64,000 nucleotides of DNA from Rhododendron vialii (GCF_030253575.1 NC_080567.1:19617001-19681000); one strand, 5' to 3'. Positions 20,113-33,590 are shown, numbered from the stretch's first letter. Translations and numbers: made by a program. Notes: a model not told the origin generated them from the letters alone.

Positions 20113-20919
20113 CTCTGTTATAAAATTGGATGTTTAGAAAGTCTGAAATCAAAATGACAGAGAAGAGAATGATGAGAGTCATGTTTATAGAAAATTGTGA
20201 GTGATTGGGGTGTTTACTTGATGCTAGGGGCATTTTTTTATGTCTTTTAATATCTACCGACATAGGAAAAGAAAGAGTGCAAAACTAATTAACACCCTAT
20301 TCCTTTTTTTTGAATGGCAACACCCCATTCTTTTTTTCCTTGATAGTTGTCGAAACAACATTTTTTGGCATAATTAACACATGGAATAATTGTAAACCGT
20401 TTTTTTTTTTTTTTCATTTTTTAAAACTTCGTTACATTAGAACATGTGTAGTTATTGATACTTTTTTAAACGTTACCATATATGCATCGATGAAAATATT
20501 ATGATGTTAACCAAACACACCGCAAACTGGAGTTTCGTGTTTTTTTGTTGTTGTTGTTGTCACTCATTTAATATTATGGGTTTCTATATATATATATATA
20601 TTTAAAATATTTTCTGTTGTTCCCATGATAACTTTTGATTATTACTCTCTTTCAAATTTCAGATAACTTCTTGGGACTTTAACTAATCATGGATAATCTA
20701 AGCATCTATGGCCATGTGAGTTGAACCGTTTCATTTTATATTTTGGTCGTAATAATCAAATTAATTGTTACCTATGCATTCGGTGAATTCTTCATTTTCT
20801 TATGCAGCTCGACGGTGACTTGCGAAAAATGTAAGAACTGTTTACTCAATTGCATTGCTTAATCTGAATTTATATATTTGATTCATATTTGCTTTGTTTT
20901 ATTTTTTCAGTACAAAGGT

Positions 20920-21215
20920 TACGTGTCTTCGAGAAAAAATTGTAATTGTGGTGATTCATGATGAGCAAGAAGTTAATCGTATTTTTATGCATGGGGTATG
21001 CCTACCAATGCCATTATTACTCTACTCCCTCTGTACTGTAAGGGGTCAACGAATTGATAAAAGGGATGTGGTGCCATACAATACATACCTTTTGAGAAAA
21101 TATAATTCTCATATCAATGTGGAAGTTTATCCTGGAATAAGATCTGTTAAGTATATCCACAAGTACATCTACAAAGGTCATGATCGTACCATGAAGGTGT
21201 TGAAAGACGAATAAA
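20920..21215 (+). pseudogene. Fragment of a Helitron Rep/helicase N-terminal region
   Basis: Translation contains VPYNTYLLRKYNSHINVEV followed by RSVKYIHKYIYKGHD. This is the pattern seen in plant Helitron proteins just before the rolling-circle replicase motifs (Helitron-like N-terminal region). Only about 60 residues are recognisable, and a stop follows KVLKDE. No HUH replicase motif or helicase Walker boxes were found, so the element cannot make a working transposase. Upstream GT and AG pairs around 20715-20910 might be remnants of spliced 5' exons, but that is weak. Confidence 0.75.
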
Positions 21216-22596
21216 CGAGATCTAGAATTAAGAAAACTATTATTAGTCACCATTTTACTTTTACAAGGAGGAATGCTTGCTCATTAATTATTTTCTTAGG
21301 CTGTTATTCATGTTCCCAATTGTACTTTTTGGATGAAGTAGATATGCGTTGGTATAAAAACTCTTGGGAGGCAGATAGAGAGACAAATTTCAAGACAATA
21401 AGACCTATGTTGAACACCTTTTTTCCCCATACATTTGTGTATCAGATTTGACTCTATATAGATTTTTAGATTTTTTATGCATGTTAAAATTGGATTCTAT
21501 GAATGCAACATGGTATTGATTTTGAGTTTTATGGTTTGGAATAATATAGTCTACTGTGTATCCTATCAATGCAATTAACTCAGTATATGTGATTTGGATT
21601 ATCATTGGTAGTAATGTAAACACAGGTAGGAGCTTAACAAATATAACTTTTTGTTGCGGAGTGCTGCAGGCACAGGTAATTAGCATATCAAAGTTTTAAA
21701 AAATATATTGCATCGAGACCAACATTTTACCTATAGTGTAGCATGTGGTTTGATGAGCTGTACTTGGGTTGTGACTGAGTGTTTAATTGGTTTTAGGCTG
21801 AGTATTCATTTCATTTTTGGGCTAGGTGTTCCAAGCTACTAGAATTGGGTGTTCATATATATATTTTGGTTGAGTATTCAAAGAAAGGTTAATCAAAAAA
21901 AATTTAAGCAAAAACAATTTTTTTGAGTGTTTATGTGATCATTTTTCTTAAGCTATACAGCTGTCTCTATCAATGGATATGTTGCGTTATTGTTTGTCGC
22001 ATAGTTGAATTTGTTAGACAGGGGTTGGTATATTGCACGCAAGTTTAGTATTAATTTGCGTGTGCTGATTGTTTGAGCCGTATTTTGCACGTGAGTTTAG
22101 TACTATTTATTTCTATGTGCTAATTGTTCAAACCGTGCCTTCAGGCACGACTCCGAATCGATGCCCATGCCTGAACTGTGGTACACTTAAATTTTTGACC
22201 TACTTGAATATTTTTTGCACCTCGATTTGACTTGCGCATATACCATATTTTACTTTGTTCCTAACCATTTTTTTCAACATGTCCTCCATTTGCTCATTGT
22301 TTGACCCGTATCTTTAGTTGTCTTCAAAATGTGTTGCACCGAGCCTGAAGGCACGGACATTCGCTAGTCTATATAATAAGACATGACTCATTTTGAATCC
22401 AAAAGAGAACCAACGGTTCAGATTTACACCCTGTATAATTCTTCACCCTCCATTCTACAATGGCATTTTGATAAATACATTACATTTTTATGGAAAAAAA
22501 AGAACAGTTTTTATGGAAATATTTAAATCCTTCCAATAAAAGGGAAGGATTCATCGTCTATTGAAATCCCAATCACACATTCTTCGTCCACTCAAA

Positions 22597-22624
22597 TCCC
22601 CCCCCCCTCCCCCCCCCCCCCCCC
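22597..22624. repeat. C-rich homopolymer tract
   Basis: This is a run of C broken by a single CT step, about 230 bp from the outer Helitron's 5' end. The inner copy has no such tract; its sequence there passes directly from the poly-A-like stretch to GCAGCCGCCGCC. Confidence 0.85.
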
Positions 22625-22876
22625 TCTTTCTCTGTGCAAATACAACCTCGCCCTTCATGTAGCAGCCACCGCCTCCTCCCCTCGAGCAGCTTAGCCACCG
22701 CCTCCCTCCCTTGCTCAACAATCAGAAAGAGACGCTCTCCCCGCTACCGCCATTCCCGTCCGTCCATGCGGCGGCCGAATCACCAATCTCCACCTACATG
22801 CTCTACCTCCAAACAATGACCTAACAATAACTATGGCTTCCTCCGCCGCAAGCCTCCGTGGGTCAATCGCCCTTCA

Positions 22877-24940
22877 TGTTCCCATCATTGTCGCTGCCAT
22901 TCGGTTGCTTCCCATCGCTGCAGTTGCCATACCCTCTGTTGTTCACTAGCCTGCTGTTTTCGCCATCAACAGCGGCCGGTCAATTAGGGTTTCAGCCAAG
23001 CCCTAGGTGGAAAGATCTGCGAGTATGTTATGGAATCCCGACTCTTAAGGGTTTTTGGATAGGGAAAAATAGGAAGCCTTGCTTAGGGTTTTTTTTTTTC
23101 TTCCCAGGCTTATACATATCTGTTTTTATTTGTTCCTAAACATAACTCTCTTGGTCTCTAACACCAGGTTTTCTGTTGTTCATCCATAGACAACTACAAA
23201 GCTGCACTTTGCTAGCATCCAAAGGTAGTATAGACACCCCAATCCGAACCTCGGAGGTTCTTTAAACACTCCGATGATGAAATAAAGGAAACAATACCTT
23301 TGAGAGCTTGAATAAAAAGACTTCCTTAGCCCAAAAGTCCAGAAACCCAGATAAGCCCAAAAAGCCCTGGACTGAACCTAGAATACCGCATGGAACACTT
23401 CTACACCACGCGGCGTAATAAAACTTATTACACTGCACGCGGTCATGAGGTTAACCGCATGACATTTTGTGGAAAAGTTCTGACTGGCTCAGTAAGCTGT
23501 CGGCCACACCTGTTTGAGCCACAGGTGCAAAATGGCTTAGCTGAAAAAGCACTTCTAGCCCGCCCAGAAAACACCTCCCTCATTTGAATTCAAAATCTTT
23601 GGCTCTTGCCTATAAATACACCCCTCCACTCAAGAGAAAAGGGTCTCTAATCTCCTAACTTTTCTCTCTCTTCTTGCCTTTACATCCACTTTCCATTTCT
23701 AAGCCTTGAGAAGTGTTGTTCTAAAAAGACATTCTCTAGACACTTTCTTTCTCAAGGTGTCCCATTTTTCTCCTCACCATCAAAGTTAGCTTTTTACTCA
23801 CTTTGAGACTTTACCAACCAAAATACCCAACAACCACTCACACCCACACTCATTCTTCCTCGCCCAATCTAGCCCGCACTCACCCATCACCACCGATCCT
23901 CATTCAAGCTCAAGACCAAAGGTAAAAACCAGGTTTGCTTGGGCTAGGTCCTGCCCTGGCCCTTGAGGGAACTTTCCTGTAGTTAGGTTTAACCCCCTTT
24001 TCGGTTAAAACTGACTTAAAATTCATTTTTGAAAACAAAAACAGCCTCTGTACTGGAAGTACCATGCTGTGCGGCATTCTAATGCGTCGCACGGCGTAGT
24101 ATGTTCAGGCGCGCGATCTTTTATTAAGTTATATTATTTGTTTGATCAAACAGTCTAGATCACGGCCATTCTTCACCAAGTTTGTTTGTACTGTTGAAAT
24201 ACTGTCATCAATACTTTTCAGAATAAGACCATATCTACACGCCATGTCTTATGTCTAAAAAAAGAGATTTTCTTGAGCATCCCAAGTGATCAGATACGCT
24301 AAAAATTATTTTTTTTGCGTCCATGGCTTGAAGAGATGGTGCTATTCTAAGACGGATCAGTAGCTGTGTAACTCCTGATATCTTCAATAAATAACGCACG
24401 GTATATATAACACACCGCTCGCTGTCCTAGATATTGATGATGGTCTGATAACAAAACAGATAGACCGCACGGCATACCATAAGGCGGTGCGCGACATTAT
24501 GATAAGCCGTGTGGGAATGGTTCTGGTTTAGATAGTTTGTTGATTAGTCGTTTCATTGCACAGCATCATCATTTCTGTACAGATAGCACCACGTGCACGT
24601 CAATGTGTTATATTTCTTCCCATGACCCTTTCCCCTCTAATTTTTTATTAAAGAGTTCCATTTTCCAAAAGATGTATGAAATTCTTCCCTTTTGAAAATG
24701 TTTAGTAGAGACCGGTTTTGCCGGGCAAATGGGGTGGTTTTTCTTTTAACAAAACATTCCCCATTCGTAACGTGGCTCCCGAACCCAAAGTCTCAATGTT
24801 TTCGCTAGACCAAAGGCCCTTTTCAAACGAATTCTTGGTTTCTCGGATCATCCATCTCAAAAATCCTGGTGGCAACTCTTCGAAGGCACGCACTGGGGTG
24901 GGGAGCCCACAGGCAGCCAATTGCTGGAATGTTTAAATGG
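22877..24940. repeat. About 2-kb segment missing from the inner Helitron copy
   Basis: The outer and inner Helitrons agree up to CGCCCTTCATG (about 22876) and again from about 24940 (ACACCTTTTTCCTCTTTCTC). Everything between is unique to the outer copy. The segment has a TATA-like CTATAAATACACCCC (23611-23625). Near its right end a stretch around ATCCTGGTGGCAACTCT (24862-24878) recalls the 3' end of Ty3/gypsy Tat-type LTRs. Clean TG...CA ends and a target duplication were not found, so an LTR insertion is only one option. A deletion in the inner copy is the other. Confidence 0.4.
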
Positions 24941-25772
24941 TACCTCTATACACCTTTTTCCTCTTTCTCATGCATTTCATGCTTTTGAGTTCCTTAACTT
25001 TCCTTGGTTAATCCCTTGCCTAATAGTCTGGATTTGGAGTTACTAGATTGGACGGTGAACTATGAGAATATGGGTTTTCCCTATTCCTTTTATTCAAAAA
25101 GGAACACCGTGGAGTTGCAATATGTTTTGGATTTTTAGTTGTTGAAGAAATGATAGCTGATACTTGGTTATTTTGAGTTTTGTGATGTATATAGTTGTGA
25201 AGAACCTAGGTTGGCTCTTTGTTATCAGTTTCTTGATTGGAATTGGGGGAAATTCTCCGCTTTATGGCGATGAAAACTAGAGGTTGGCTCTTTGTTATTA
25301 GTATCTCTATTAATCCCTAGGCTCATTTGGTATGTCATGGCTTAGGTTTTGCTTTATAACACGTCTTAAGTTCTATTTGTGGTCTTTGTTTATAACATAG
25401 CAAAATATCACTATTCATGGCCAAAATAAGGCAATGGATCAACCCTTTCAGAAAAAACAATGTAAGTTGACTCTCCATTGAGCTCGAAGAGGCTAGAATA
25501 TTGAATGAATAGCTCAATGAATACACCAGAGCTTCAACCAACACTATCTGTTTTCAATTTTATTTGGCTCTATTTGAGGTATAATGATAATCTACCTTTT
25601 GTTTAAGATAGAGTTATTGAATGCAAAATTCAATTGTTTCAATGGGGTTTTATGTTTGATAAGGTGCGTACTGAGTATGATGTTCCATGGTGTGAACCTT
25701 TTTCTTTTTCTTATATTCATTTGGACTTTACCATAATCTAAACATAGATACTTCAACTTATATACATACAGG

Positions 25773-25852
25773 TGCAGTGGAAAGTTATTGACAAGGGAGC
25801 TTTGGATTTGAACTACCACTCAAGTACGTCGAATCGCAAGATTTCAGATCCG
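25773..25852 (+). pseudogene. Exon-like fragment of unknown gene in Helitron 2
   Basis: An open stretch reads WKVIDKGALDLNYHSS and then TSNRKISDP. It is preceded by a possible acceptor (ACATACAG) and followed by a possible donor (GTATGT). The inner Helitron keeps the same peptide with a single I-to-V change (minus strand, about 40570-40490). I do not recognise the parent gene. The conserved frame and splice-like borders suggest a captured exon. Confidence 0.35.
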
Positions 25853-27053
25853 TATGTATTCACTTATTATGCAAAACACTGGCTGGTGGGCATAGATTTG
25901 CTCTTATGTTGTTAAATGTAGAGCACTAGTGTGCTTAGATTCGCTCTTCTGTTGTTAATTGCTGGCTTAGATTTTTACCGTTGTAGTTGATGTAGATCAT
26001 TGGCCGGTGTGTTTAAATTTTAAAATGTTGGTTCTTTGTAAGTATTTATGTTAAAAGTTTTTTCAAATGCAATATTTTAGAATAAGCACTTGATTGTGGA
26101 GTCTTTGATTTGGAACAATTAAAAGCTGTGATTAGAATCAGAAATTAGATGGTAATTGATGTAATTACAAAGTACATGCTAGGATTAGTCATAGAAGGAC
26201 GGAATCAAGTAACTTATGGCTAAACTTAATTTCTCTATGACCTGAAATTCCATTTCAAAGTGCTGAAATGTTAGGTACATGCTGAAATCATAGTTTTTGT
26301 CACAGCTTTACTATTGATTTCTTGGAAACTAATTTCTGACACACGGGTACCATCTGTTTGATAAATTCCATGAATGAGAAACATAATGGTGGTGAATTAG
26401 TTTTGGATTTGTTTGGTCTGAGGTGTAACAATTGCAATTCAAGTATTCAACATTAGCTTTTTCTTATCGGTATCATCTTGATTATTATCATTGGGGAAAA
26501 GGAAATCATATGGGTAGCCCTGGTTGTGCACTTGGAGTTAGGAAGCCAGGTTAGAGAATTTTGCCAGGGTATTTCCTATATTCCGTTGGTGGGATATGGT
26601 AATTGCAACATATAGTTTAGTCCATTTGTTATTTTCTTCCTTTTATTTCTTATTACATGGGCCATGTTCCATTGGAAATACTTGAAAGGTGATTGTATGT
26701 TGTTAGGATTGGAAATTGGAGAGAGGGAGCAAGTATTTTTCCAAGTATTGCAATAACAATTGTGTCATGAAACTTCGCAGGAGAATAAGTCATAGAACCC
26801 ACCATTAAAACCACGGGCACGTTGAGAACGATCTGGGTTAATGAATTTTAGACCGGTCAAGTGAATCACCTCAAGACAAGTAGGCATCTCCCTCACCTTT
26901 AGCTTTTGTCTTGAGATTTGAAAGTGAGGCTTGGTTGTTGATTAAGGCGTTTCCCCCTTGCGTGATAATTATTTTGGAGTTGCAAGAGGTTCGCGTTTTC
27001 TTGCACTCTAACAATCTGTGTTGGTACTACGTTGTAGAGGTAACATGGAAAGA

Positions 27054-27169
27054 GTGAAAGTGCTTTTGGTGGATGATCGGCATTCCACCACCGATCTTTC
27101 TTGCAAAGCTCCTATTCTTATGGAATTGTGGTGGTATGATTGGAGATCCCTTTGGGTAAAGTGCTCTCT
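27054..27169 (+). pseudogene. Exon-like fragment of unknown gene in Helitron 2
   Basis: An ATG-started frame reads MERVKVLLVDDRHSTTDL, then SCKAPILMELWWYD and RSLW, followed by GTAAAG. The inner copy (minus strand, about 39306-39190) keeps it with three visible replacements (K/E, H/C, W/Q). The Copia element inserted about 60 bp downstream. The parent gene is not recognised. Confidence 0.35.
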
Positions 27170-27229
27170 TAACTTTTTTTTGTTGTTATGGTATTAGTAT
27201 TGGCTTTTGGTTGTTGATGTTGACATACT

Positions 27230-27788
27230 TGTTAGTAATTTATTTTAATTAACGGGTATCTGTGATCTTAACGTGGGGAGATTAATAAGTATTTAATAAC
27301 ATGGAGCTCGAAATATAATTGAGATAAGGACGGGAGTGCAATTACAATTCTGTAGTAGGGTGAATTGTAATTTGTGTGATAAGAAATAGAATCCTGGTGG
27401 GATTAAGATTTCTTATTTACACAAGGAGCCCAGATTTATTTCTCCTTAGGTCCCTATCCTAGCCCTATAAATATACCGCTTCGTTCTCTAGGTCGATGAT
27501 ATGTTTTTGAGAGATCAAAAAAGTGGGATGTGAGAAAGAACAAACAATCACGTAGAGTTTCCACAAACGGGTACGTGATTCGAGGTATAAGGAAATATGG
27601 CAGAAGATCGTAAGGTACGGTCAAACAGTATTCGTGGCATACAGCAAGATGTGCTATAACAAGTTCAACCAGTGTTCGTGATGCTAGAGTTGCGGTAAAA
27701 CCTTAATTCTGCCTCGTAGGATTTTTTGCAATGATTGTTGTCTAATCTGTACGCGTTATTACTGGGTTCTGGGAATCGTTTCCCAACA
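27230..27788 (+). repeat. Left LTR of the Copia element
   Basis: It starts TGTTAG and ends CCCAACA. It contains a TATA-like CTATAAATATACCGC near 27465-27480, the likely promoter of the element. Confidence 0.95.
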
Positions 27789-27980
27789 GTGGTATCAGAG
27801 CAGGCTGTAATCACGCGTATGGATTAAACAGGCCATGTTGTCCGTAGGTCATAGAGGGTAGAACGTAGAACTGTGCTAACCCTTGTTCTGCAGCATTCTT
27901 ACCCAACTATTATGGTACATCATTTTTTGTTGATTTTGTGCGATTGGATCCCACGATAATTTTTTCATGGTTATTGTTAT

Positions 27981-28090
27981 TTATTGGGTACCACGATTAT
28001 TTTTTGTGGTTGTAATAATTAACGTAGCATGTGTTATTTATTGGGTGCCACGATTATTTTTCGTGGTTGTAATAATTAACGTAGCATGTG
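27981..28090. repeat. Two-unit tandem repeat in the Copia leader
   Basis: The word TTATTGGGT(A/G)CCACGATTAT and the following AACGTAGCATGTG occur twice with a period of 56 bp, downstream of the primer-binding site. A second pair, ACTAAGTGGGAGAGGGATTT, recurs at 28801 and 28845 (period 44). Confidence 0.8.
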
Positions 28091-29389
28091 AACTCCAATG
28101 GGGGCATTAAATCGATGTATGTATGTTTCTTCAAATGTAATAGCATTCAACGATTATTTGGAGATCGAAGATGGTAGATATAGAAGATACAAGTTGTTTG
28201 GGTCGCAACAGATTTTTTCCAGATTCGTAGGGTCTGATTGTAGGACTATTTCTACCCAGTAAACATTGTTGGAATTAGAAATTCTGTTCTTCACGGAAAT
28301 TGTAGATAATTGAATTTTGAATCCAACTCAATTTGAATTACTTTAATCGAAGATCGGATGAGGAAGATATGGCCAAAATACTGAAGGCTGTGCAATTTAA
28401 GTGAGAATATATCAAATCCGAATTTTCTTGCCTAAGCACGGTTGGATTTATGTTTCCTTGATTGATTCAAAGTATCTAAGCCTTCCACACAAGTATGGCT
28501 GAAGGAGTTCAAGTTATGGAAGGATTCCTTTATGCTTAAGGATTTCAAGCTATGGAAAGATTCCTTCTCATTTTAGGATTTCAAGTTATGGAAGAATTCC
28601 TTGTCGTTCGAGGATTGCATCCTTGACCATAATAGCTAGATTCTTTTATCTTATATTTCTTTATTACTTGTGTTTCCATATTATTTGCACGTGTGATAGT
28701 TTACCATATTGGGACAACATAGTAATATTTGGCTTTTGACCTAGATCGCGTTTTTTTGCAAACTCGAAAATTTGATAACTCTCACAAATTTTTTTAAATA
28801 ACTAAGTGGGAGAGGGATTTATTTTGCACAAATTTTTTTAAATAACTAAGTGGGAGAGGGATTTATTTTGAATAAATTCCAGGGCCTCCATTTCTAGTCT
28901 GTAGATTATATAATTAATTTTGTGTGTTGATTTCAGAACCTTCCACCCTATCGGACAAAATTAATTGTGGCATCATCGGTACAAACTTCCTAAAGGGGTA
29001 GCTCTAAGATAATTGTTGTGTGCATCACTTCTCCATCTGAGGTGGTTCATAACGGAACAATAGGTCTAAAAGCTAGGTAATGGTATACACTTAGCTATAA
29101 ATAATAATATCCTCTCTATCTGAGTCACTGTTATTATTTATAGGACCGAATGAATATTGGCTATTTAATTTTGCTTGGCATGGTCTAATGTCTAGATAGT
29201 AAAATTAAAAGGTCGTGCCTATCTACATGAATGATGAAGAGTAGACGACCTTCCCATCGAGGCATGCTCTTCACGGTGTGTAGGGTTGCCAATGTTTTTC
29301 TTTTAACATGTGGTTGAGGGAATCAATATTAAAATGAAATTCAAGTTTTTATTGCCCTTCATAATTGTTGTTATGTGATTCTTAGATTC

Positions 29390-30010
29390 AAAAATAGGTT
29401 CTTTCAATCCACTTGCGATTATTTTCAAAGCAAATAAACTTACGAATTATATTGACTGGAAAAAGAATTTGGATATTGTGTTAACTGCTGAGGGGCACAA
29501 ATTTGTGTTGTCTGAGGTGTGCCCTCCTAGACCTGATGAGAATGCCAGAGAACATGAAGCAAATTTTTTTAAAAATTAGTGAGTATCAACCGTGTTGAAA
29601 AGACCCCGATTAGGGATTATGTTCTGAAGATGATAGCTCTTCTTAATGAACTAGAGATCCTTAGAGCTGAAGTTGACGGAGAAACCTAGATCGATTTCGT
29701 TCTTAACTCACTGTAGTCTGAGAGTTTTAAGTAGTTTCACCTGAACTATTGTATGAACAAAATGCATTTAAATTTGGCGAAACTTCTTAAGGAACTCCAC
29801 GTAGTTGAGGGTCTTGTGGGTGTGAAGAAACCATCTGTATTAGTGGCAGAAAAGGATTCTACTTCTAAGTCGAAAGACAAGAAGAAGTAGAACAAGTCTT
29901 AGATGAAGGTTGTGGAGTCAGTTAGAGTGCCTCAAGGTAGAGTGAAAAAGCCTAAGGGCAAGTGTTTTTACTGTAAGCAGCAAGAACACTGGAAGAAGGA
30001 ATATTTATTC
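29390..30010 (+). pseudogene. Copia gag remnant with zinc knuckle
   Basis: The frame around 29400-29580 reads NPLAIIFKANKLTNYIDWKK and then LDIVLTAEGHKFVL, the usual start of Copia gag. A CCHC-type knuckle, CFYCKQQEHWKKE, lies near 29962-30000; its spacing is CX2C then H, with the final C lost. In-frame stops (for example the TAG near 29577) break it. Confidence 0.8.
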
Positions 30011-30069
30011 TATCTCAATAAAATGAATAATCAAGATAGATCTTTTCGCTAGTCGTTGAATCATGTTTA

Positions 30070-32840
30070 GTGGTGTTATCTACCAATACCTGGTGTGTAG
30101 ATATGGGAATGGGAGCCCCTAATCATGTTTGCAATTTGTTGCATGGGTTCCATGAAACTAGAAGACTCAATGATGGAGAGATTTATTTGCACATGGGTAA
30201 TGCTACAGCAGTGGTAGCAGTTGTAGTAGGAAATGTTATTTTAAATTTTAGTAATGATAGGAGATTAATTTTGAGAGATTGTCTTTATGTTCTTACACTT
30301 AGAAGAAACTTGTTTCAGTTTCTAAGTTAATTAAGGATGAATATTTGGTTTAGTTTAGTGACTCTATAGTTATTAAGTTAAATAAACGTTTTATCTGTTC
30401 TGGTTCATTGGTGGATGATCTCTACATTATTAATCCTATGTTTTTTACAGTGTAACGACATGAATTGAATAACACTAATAATTTACAATGTAAGAGAAAA
30501 GAGCCTTCTAAATTGAACCAAACGTATCTTTGGCACTTATGCCTTGGTCATATTAATCTGAATAGGATTTCTAGACTGGTTAGAGATGGACCTTTAGGTT
30601 CATTAGAAGTTAAGGAACTTCCAGTCTGTGAATCATATTTGGAAGGTAAGATGACCAAAAGGCCTTTTTCAACAAAAGATTATGGAGCCAAAGAGCCGTT
30701 AAAATTGGTTCATTCTGATTTGTGTGGACCCATAAATATCCAAACAAGAGGTGATTTTGAGTATTTCATCACTTTGATTGATAATTACTCAATGTTTGGA
30801 TATATTTATTTGATGCACCGTAAGTCCAAATGCTTTGAGAAATTCAGGGAGTATAGGGCGGAAACGGAGAAGCGTCTGGGTAAATGTCTTAAGACACTGT
30901 GATCTGATCATGGTGGCGAATACCTTTTGGAAGAGTTTAGGGAGTACTTGTTAGTTGAAGGGATTACATCTCAGTTATCAGCACCAGTTATTCACGTCAA
31001 AATGGTTTAGCAAAAAGAAGGAATATGACACTTATTGATGTGGTGAGATCAATGATGAGTTATTCAGATTTACCAATTTCATTTTAGGGACATGCACTAA
31101 AAACAACAGTGTATATTCTTAACTTGGTACCATCTAAGTCAGTACCATCTACACCCACAGAACTATAGACTGGGCGTAAACCTAGTCTGCAGCATGTTCG
31201 GGTTTGGGGTAGTCCAGCACATGTGCTGAATGGGAACACAGATAAATTGGAATCGAGTGTAGAAGTTTACTTGTTTGTGGGGTACCCCTAGAGGAACAAA
31301 AGGTGGACTGTTTTATAGTCCTACGGATAAGAAGGTAATTATTAGCACTAATGCCCGGTTCTTAGAATAGGACTATGTAATAGAACACAAGTCTAGAAGC
31401 AAGATTGTTCTAAAGAAATTGAGAGGAGAGGGACTGATAAAGACTTCTTCAACACCAATAGCACAGGAGGTTACACTGCAAGAAAGAGTTGTTGACACAC
31501 CGGTACCTCATCGTAGTGGGAGGGTTTTTGTCTCACCCAATCGATATACGTTCTTGGGAGAATCTTATGATATGATCCCTGAAGAACAACATGTTGAACC
31601 CTGCAACTATAATGAGGAACTATAAAGTAAAGATGCGGAACTTTGGCAAAAGGCTGTGAAATCTGCATCCACATAATGGAACCAGATGGATTCATAGCAA
31701 ATAGTCAAGAGCACATGTTGTGCAAGCTTAAGGAGTCTATTCATGGACTCAAGCAAGCATCTAGATCTTGGAGCATCCGTTTTGATCAAGCAATCGAGTT
31801 TTATTTTTGGTTTTGATTTATGTCCGGATGAGTCATGTGTGTACAAGAAGCGCAACGGAAAAGTGATGGTGTTCCTGGTACTATGTGTAGATGATATTCT
31901 ACTAATTGAAAACGATGTGGGAATGTTGTCTTCGGTAAAAGAGTGACTATCTAGCTAGTTCGATATGAAAGACTTGGGAGAAGCCGGTCACATCCTTGTA
32001 TAGGATGTTAGGCTTATCATAAGCTACTTATATCGATGAGATCCTTGCTTGTTTTAGCATGCAGGATTCCAAGAAAGGGTTCCTCTCTTTTTAGACATGG
32101 AATCAACCTATCTAATGATCAGTGCCGTAAGACACCTGAGGAGATGGAAAAGATGAAGGCAGTTCCTTATGCCTTGGCAGTAGGAAGCCTCATGTTTGCT
32201 ATGATGTGTACTAGACTTGATATTTGTTTTGCCGTTGGCATAGTTAGTAGATTTCAGTCTAATTTAGAGCAAGAGCATTGGACTGTAGTGAAACATATAC
32301 TCAAGTATCTGAAAAGAACTAGAGATCATATGTCAGTGTTCCAATCAGAGAGTCTGGTACTTTATGGTTACACAGATTCGAACTTTATGTCAGATAAGGA
32401 TTCCAGAAAGTCTACTTCCGCATGTGTGTTTACCTTAGGAGGTGGAGGCATAAGTTGGAGGAGTATTAAGCAATCGTGCATTGATTGATTCCACCAAGGA
32501 GGCCGAGTATGTGGTAGCTTCTTAAGCAGCCAAAGAGCCAGTTTGGCTTAGAAACTTCTTAATGGATCTAGAAGTGATTCCTTTAGTGCAATTAGCTATT
32601 ATATCTATTGTGACAATAGTGGTGGAATTGCTAACTCTAAGGAGCCATTGACTCATAAGAAGGAATACACATTGAGCGTAAATATCACCTGATTTGAGAG
32701 ATCGTTCAGCGAGGTGATGTAGATGTGTCCAAGATCGCATTAGTAAACAACCTAGCAGATCCTTTTACGAACAACTTACAAGCTAAGACTTTTGATAGTC
32801 ATGTAGAGGAAATGAGAGTGAGATGCGTGGCAGCATGACT
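30070..32840 (+). pseudogene. Copia pol remnant (protease, integrase, reverse transcriptase, RNase H)
   Basis: Recognisable pieces run in order. A protease-side segment at about 30070-30330 starts NTWCVDMG. The GAG-pre-integrase and integrase piece at 30465-30930 has LWHLCLGHINLNRI, LVHSDLCGPI and the core SDHGGEYL, with a TGA between them. A reverse transcriptase piece near 31735-31950 has IHGLKQASRSW and VDDILLIEN. RNase H at about 32150-32490 has LDICFAVGIVSRF and YTDSNFMSDKDSRKSTSA. Several stops and frame changes separate them, so no polyprotein can be made. Confidence 0.9.
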
Positions 32841-33590
32841 TTGAGTCTGAGTGGGAGGTTGTTAGGAGGTTATGTAAAAGTTATGATTTTATATGATGGA
32901 TTAATATTGTTATGTATTAATTAGTTTTATCCCTTTCTGATGAGAATCTTTTATGGGCAATATTTGCATAATATTATTGTATGTTATGCATGTGTGTCTT
33001 TTATTTTACAAAGTAGATGATCTGGTGTGTAAAGTTCGGCTTATACACAGAAGATCAGATCATCGGTTCTTGTGAAACATAAGATATGGTTCATAGTCTT
33101 AGATGGAACTGGACACACCATCGGTAGGGCTGTAGTACAATGTTTAGTAGGTCTGTCTTGACTATAGGGAACGATCTAGTTCCAACTCATTGTGCTAGTA
33201 CACTTTGTGCATATTGAACGGGACCACATTGAGGTAAATGTCTTTGTACTAACTTTATAGGACAATTGTAATCTCATGGTTATTATGAATACTTATGCTC
33301 TTAATCCAAAGATAATTATTAGAAGTATATATTTAATGTTATTGACTTTGATTTATTAAAGAGTGAGATCTTTATACGGTCAATAGTCTCGGTGAGTTGG
33401 GTAGCAACATTATGTATATGACAGCTATTAATTATTAATGGAATCTACGTCCCAATAGGGATTGATGATACCCCTTGAATAAGCTTATAAGTTTCGATTA
33501 TGCCAAACCCTGCAGGTGGATATTTGTATCCAACATATCGAATAAGTTAAGCGGATAGTCTCAAGTTAAGATGTTGATTAAGTGAGAGAT

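Larger units (their letters stand above)
18198..22367 (+). mobile_element. Helitron 1, decayed, first unit of a head-to-tail pair
   Basis: The element begins TCTATGTAATAAGATAGG after an A at 18197 and ends GGACATTCGCTAG at 22367. The first 110 bp or so resemble the 5' end of the next element at 22368. The shared words include ACCCTCCATTCTACAATGGC. Near its 3' end it has a perfect hairpin, CGTGCCT-TC-AGGCACG (22134-22149), and the complementary GCCTGAAGGCACGG just before the terminus. Inside are a 185-bp tandem array and a Rep-like fragment. The host T expected after CTAG is supplied here by the first base of the next Helitron. Confidence 0.75.

Noticed and set aside
24702-24936. Overlapping open frames of 72 codons on both strands
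   Set aside because: No family signature. They lie in the unexplained segment of the outer Helitron and look like chance frames.
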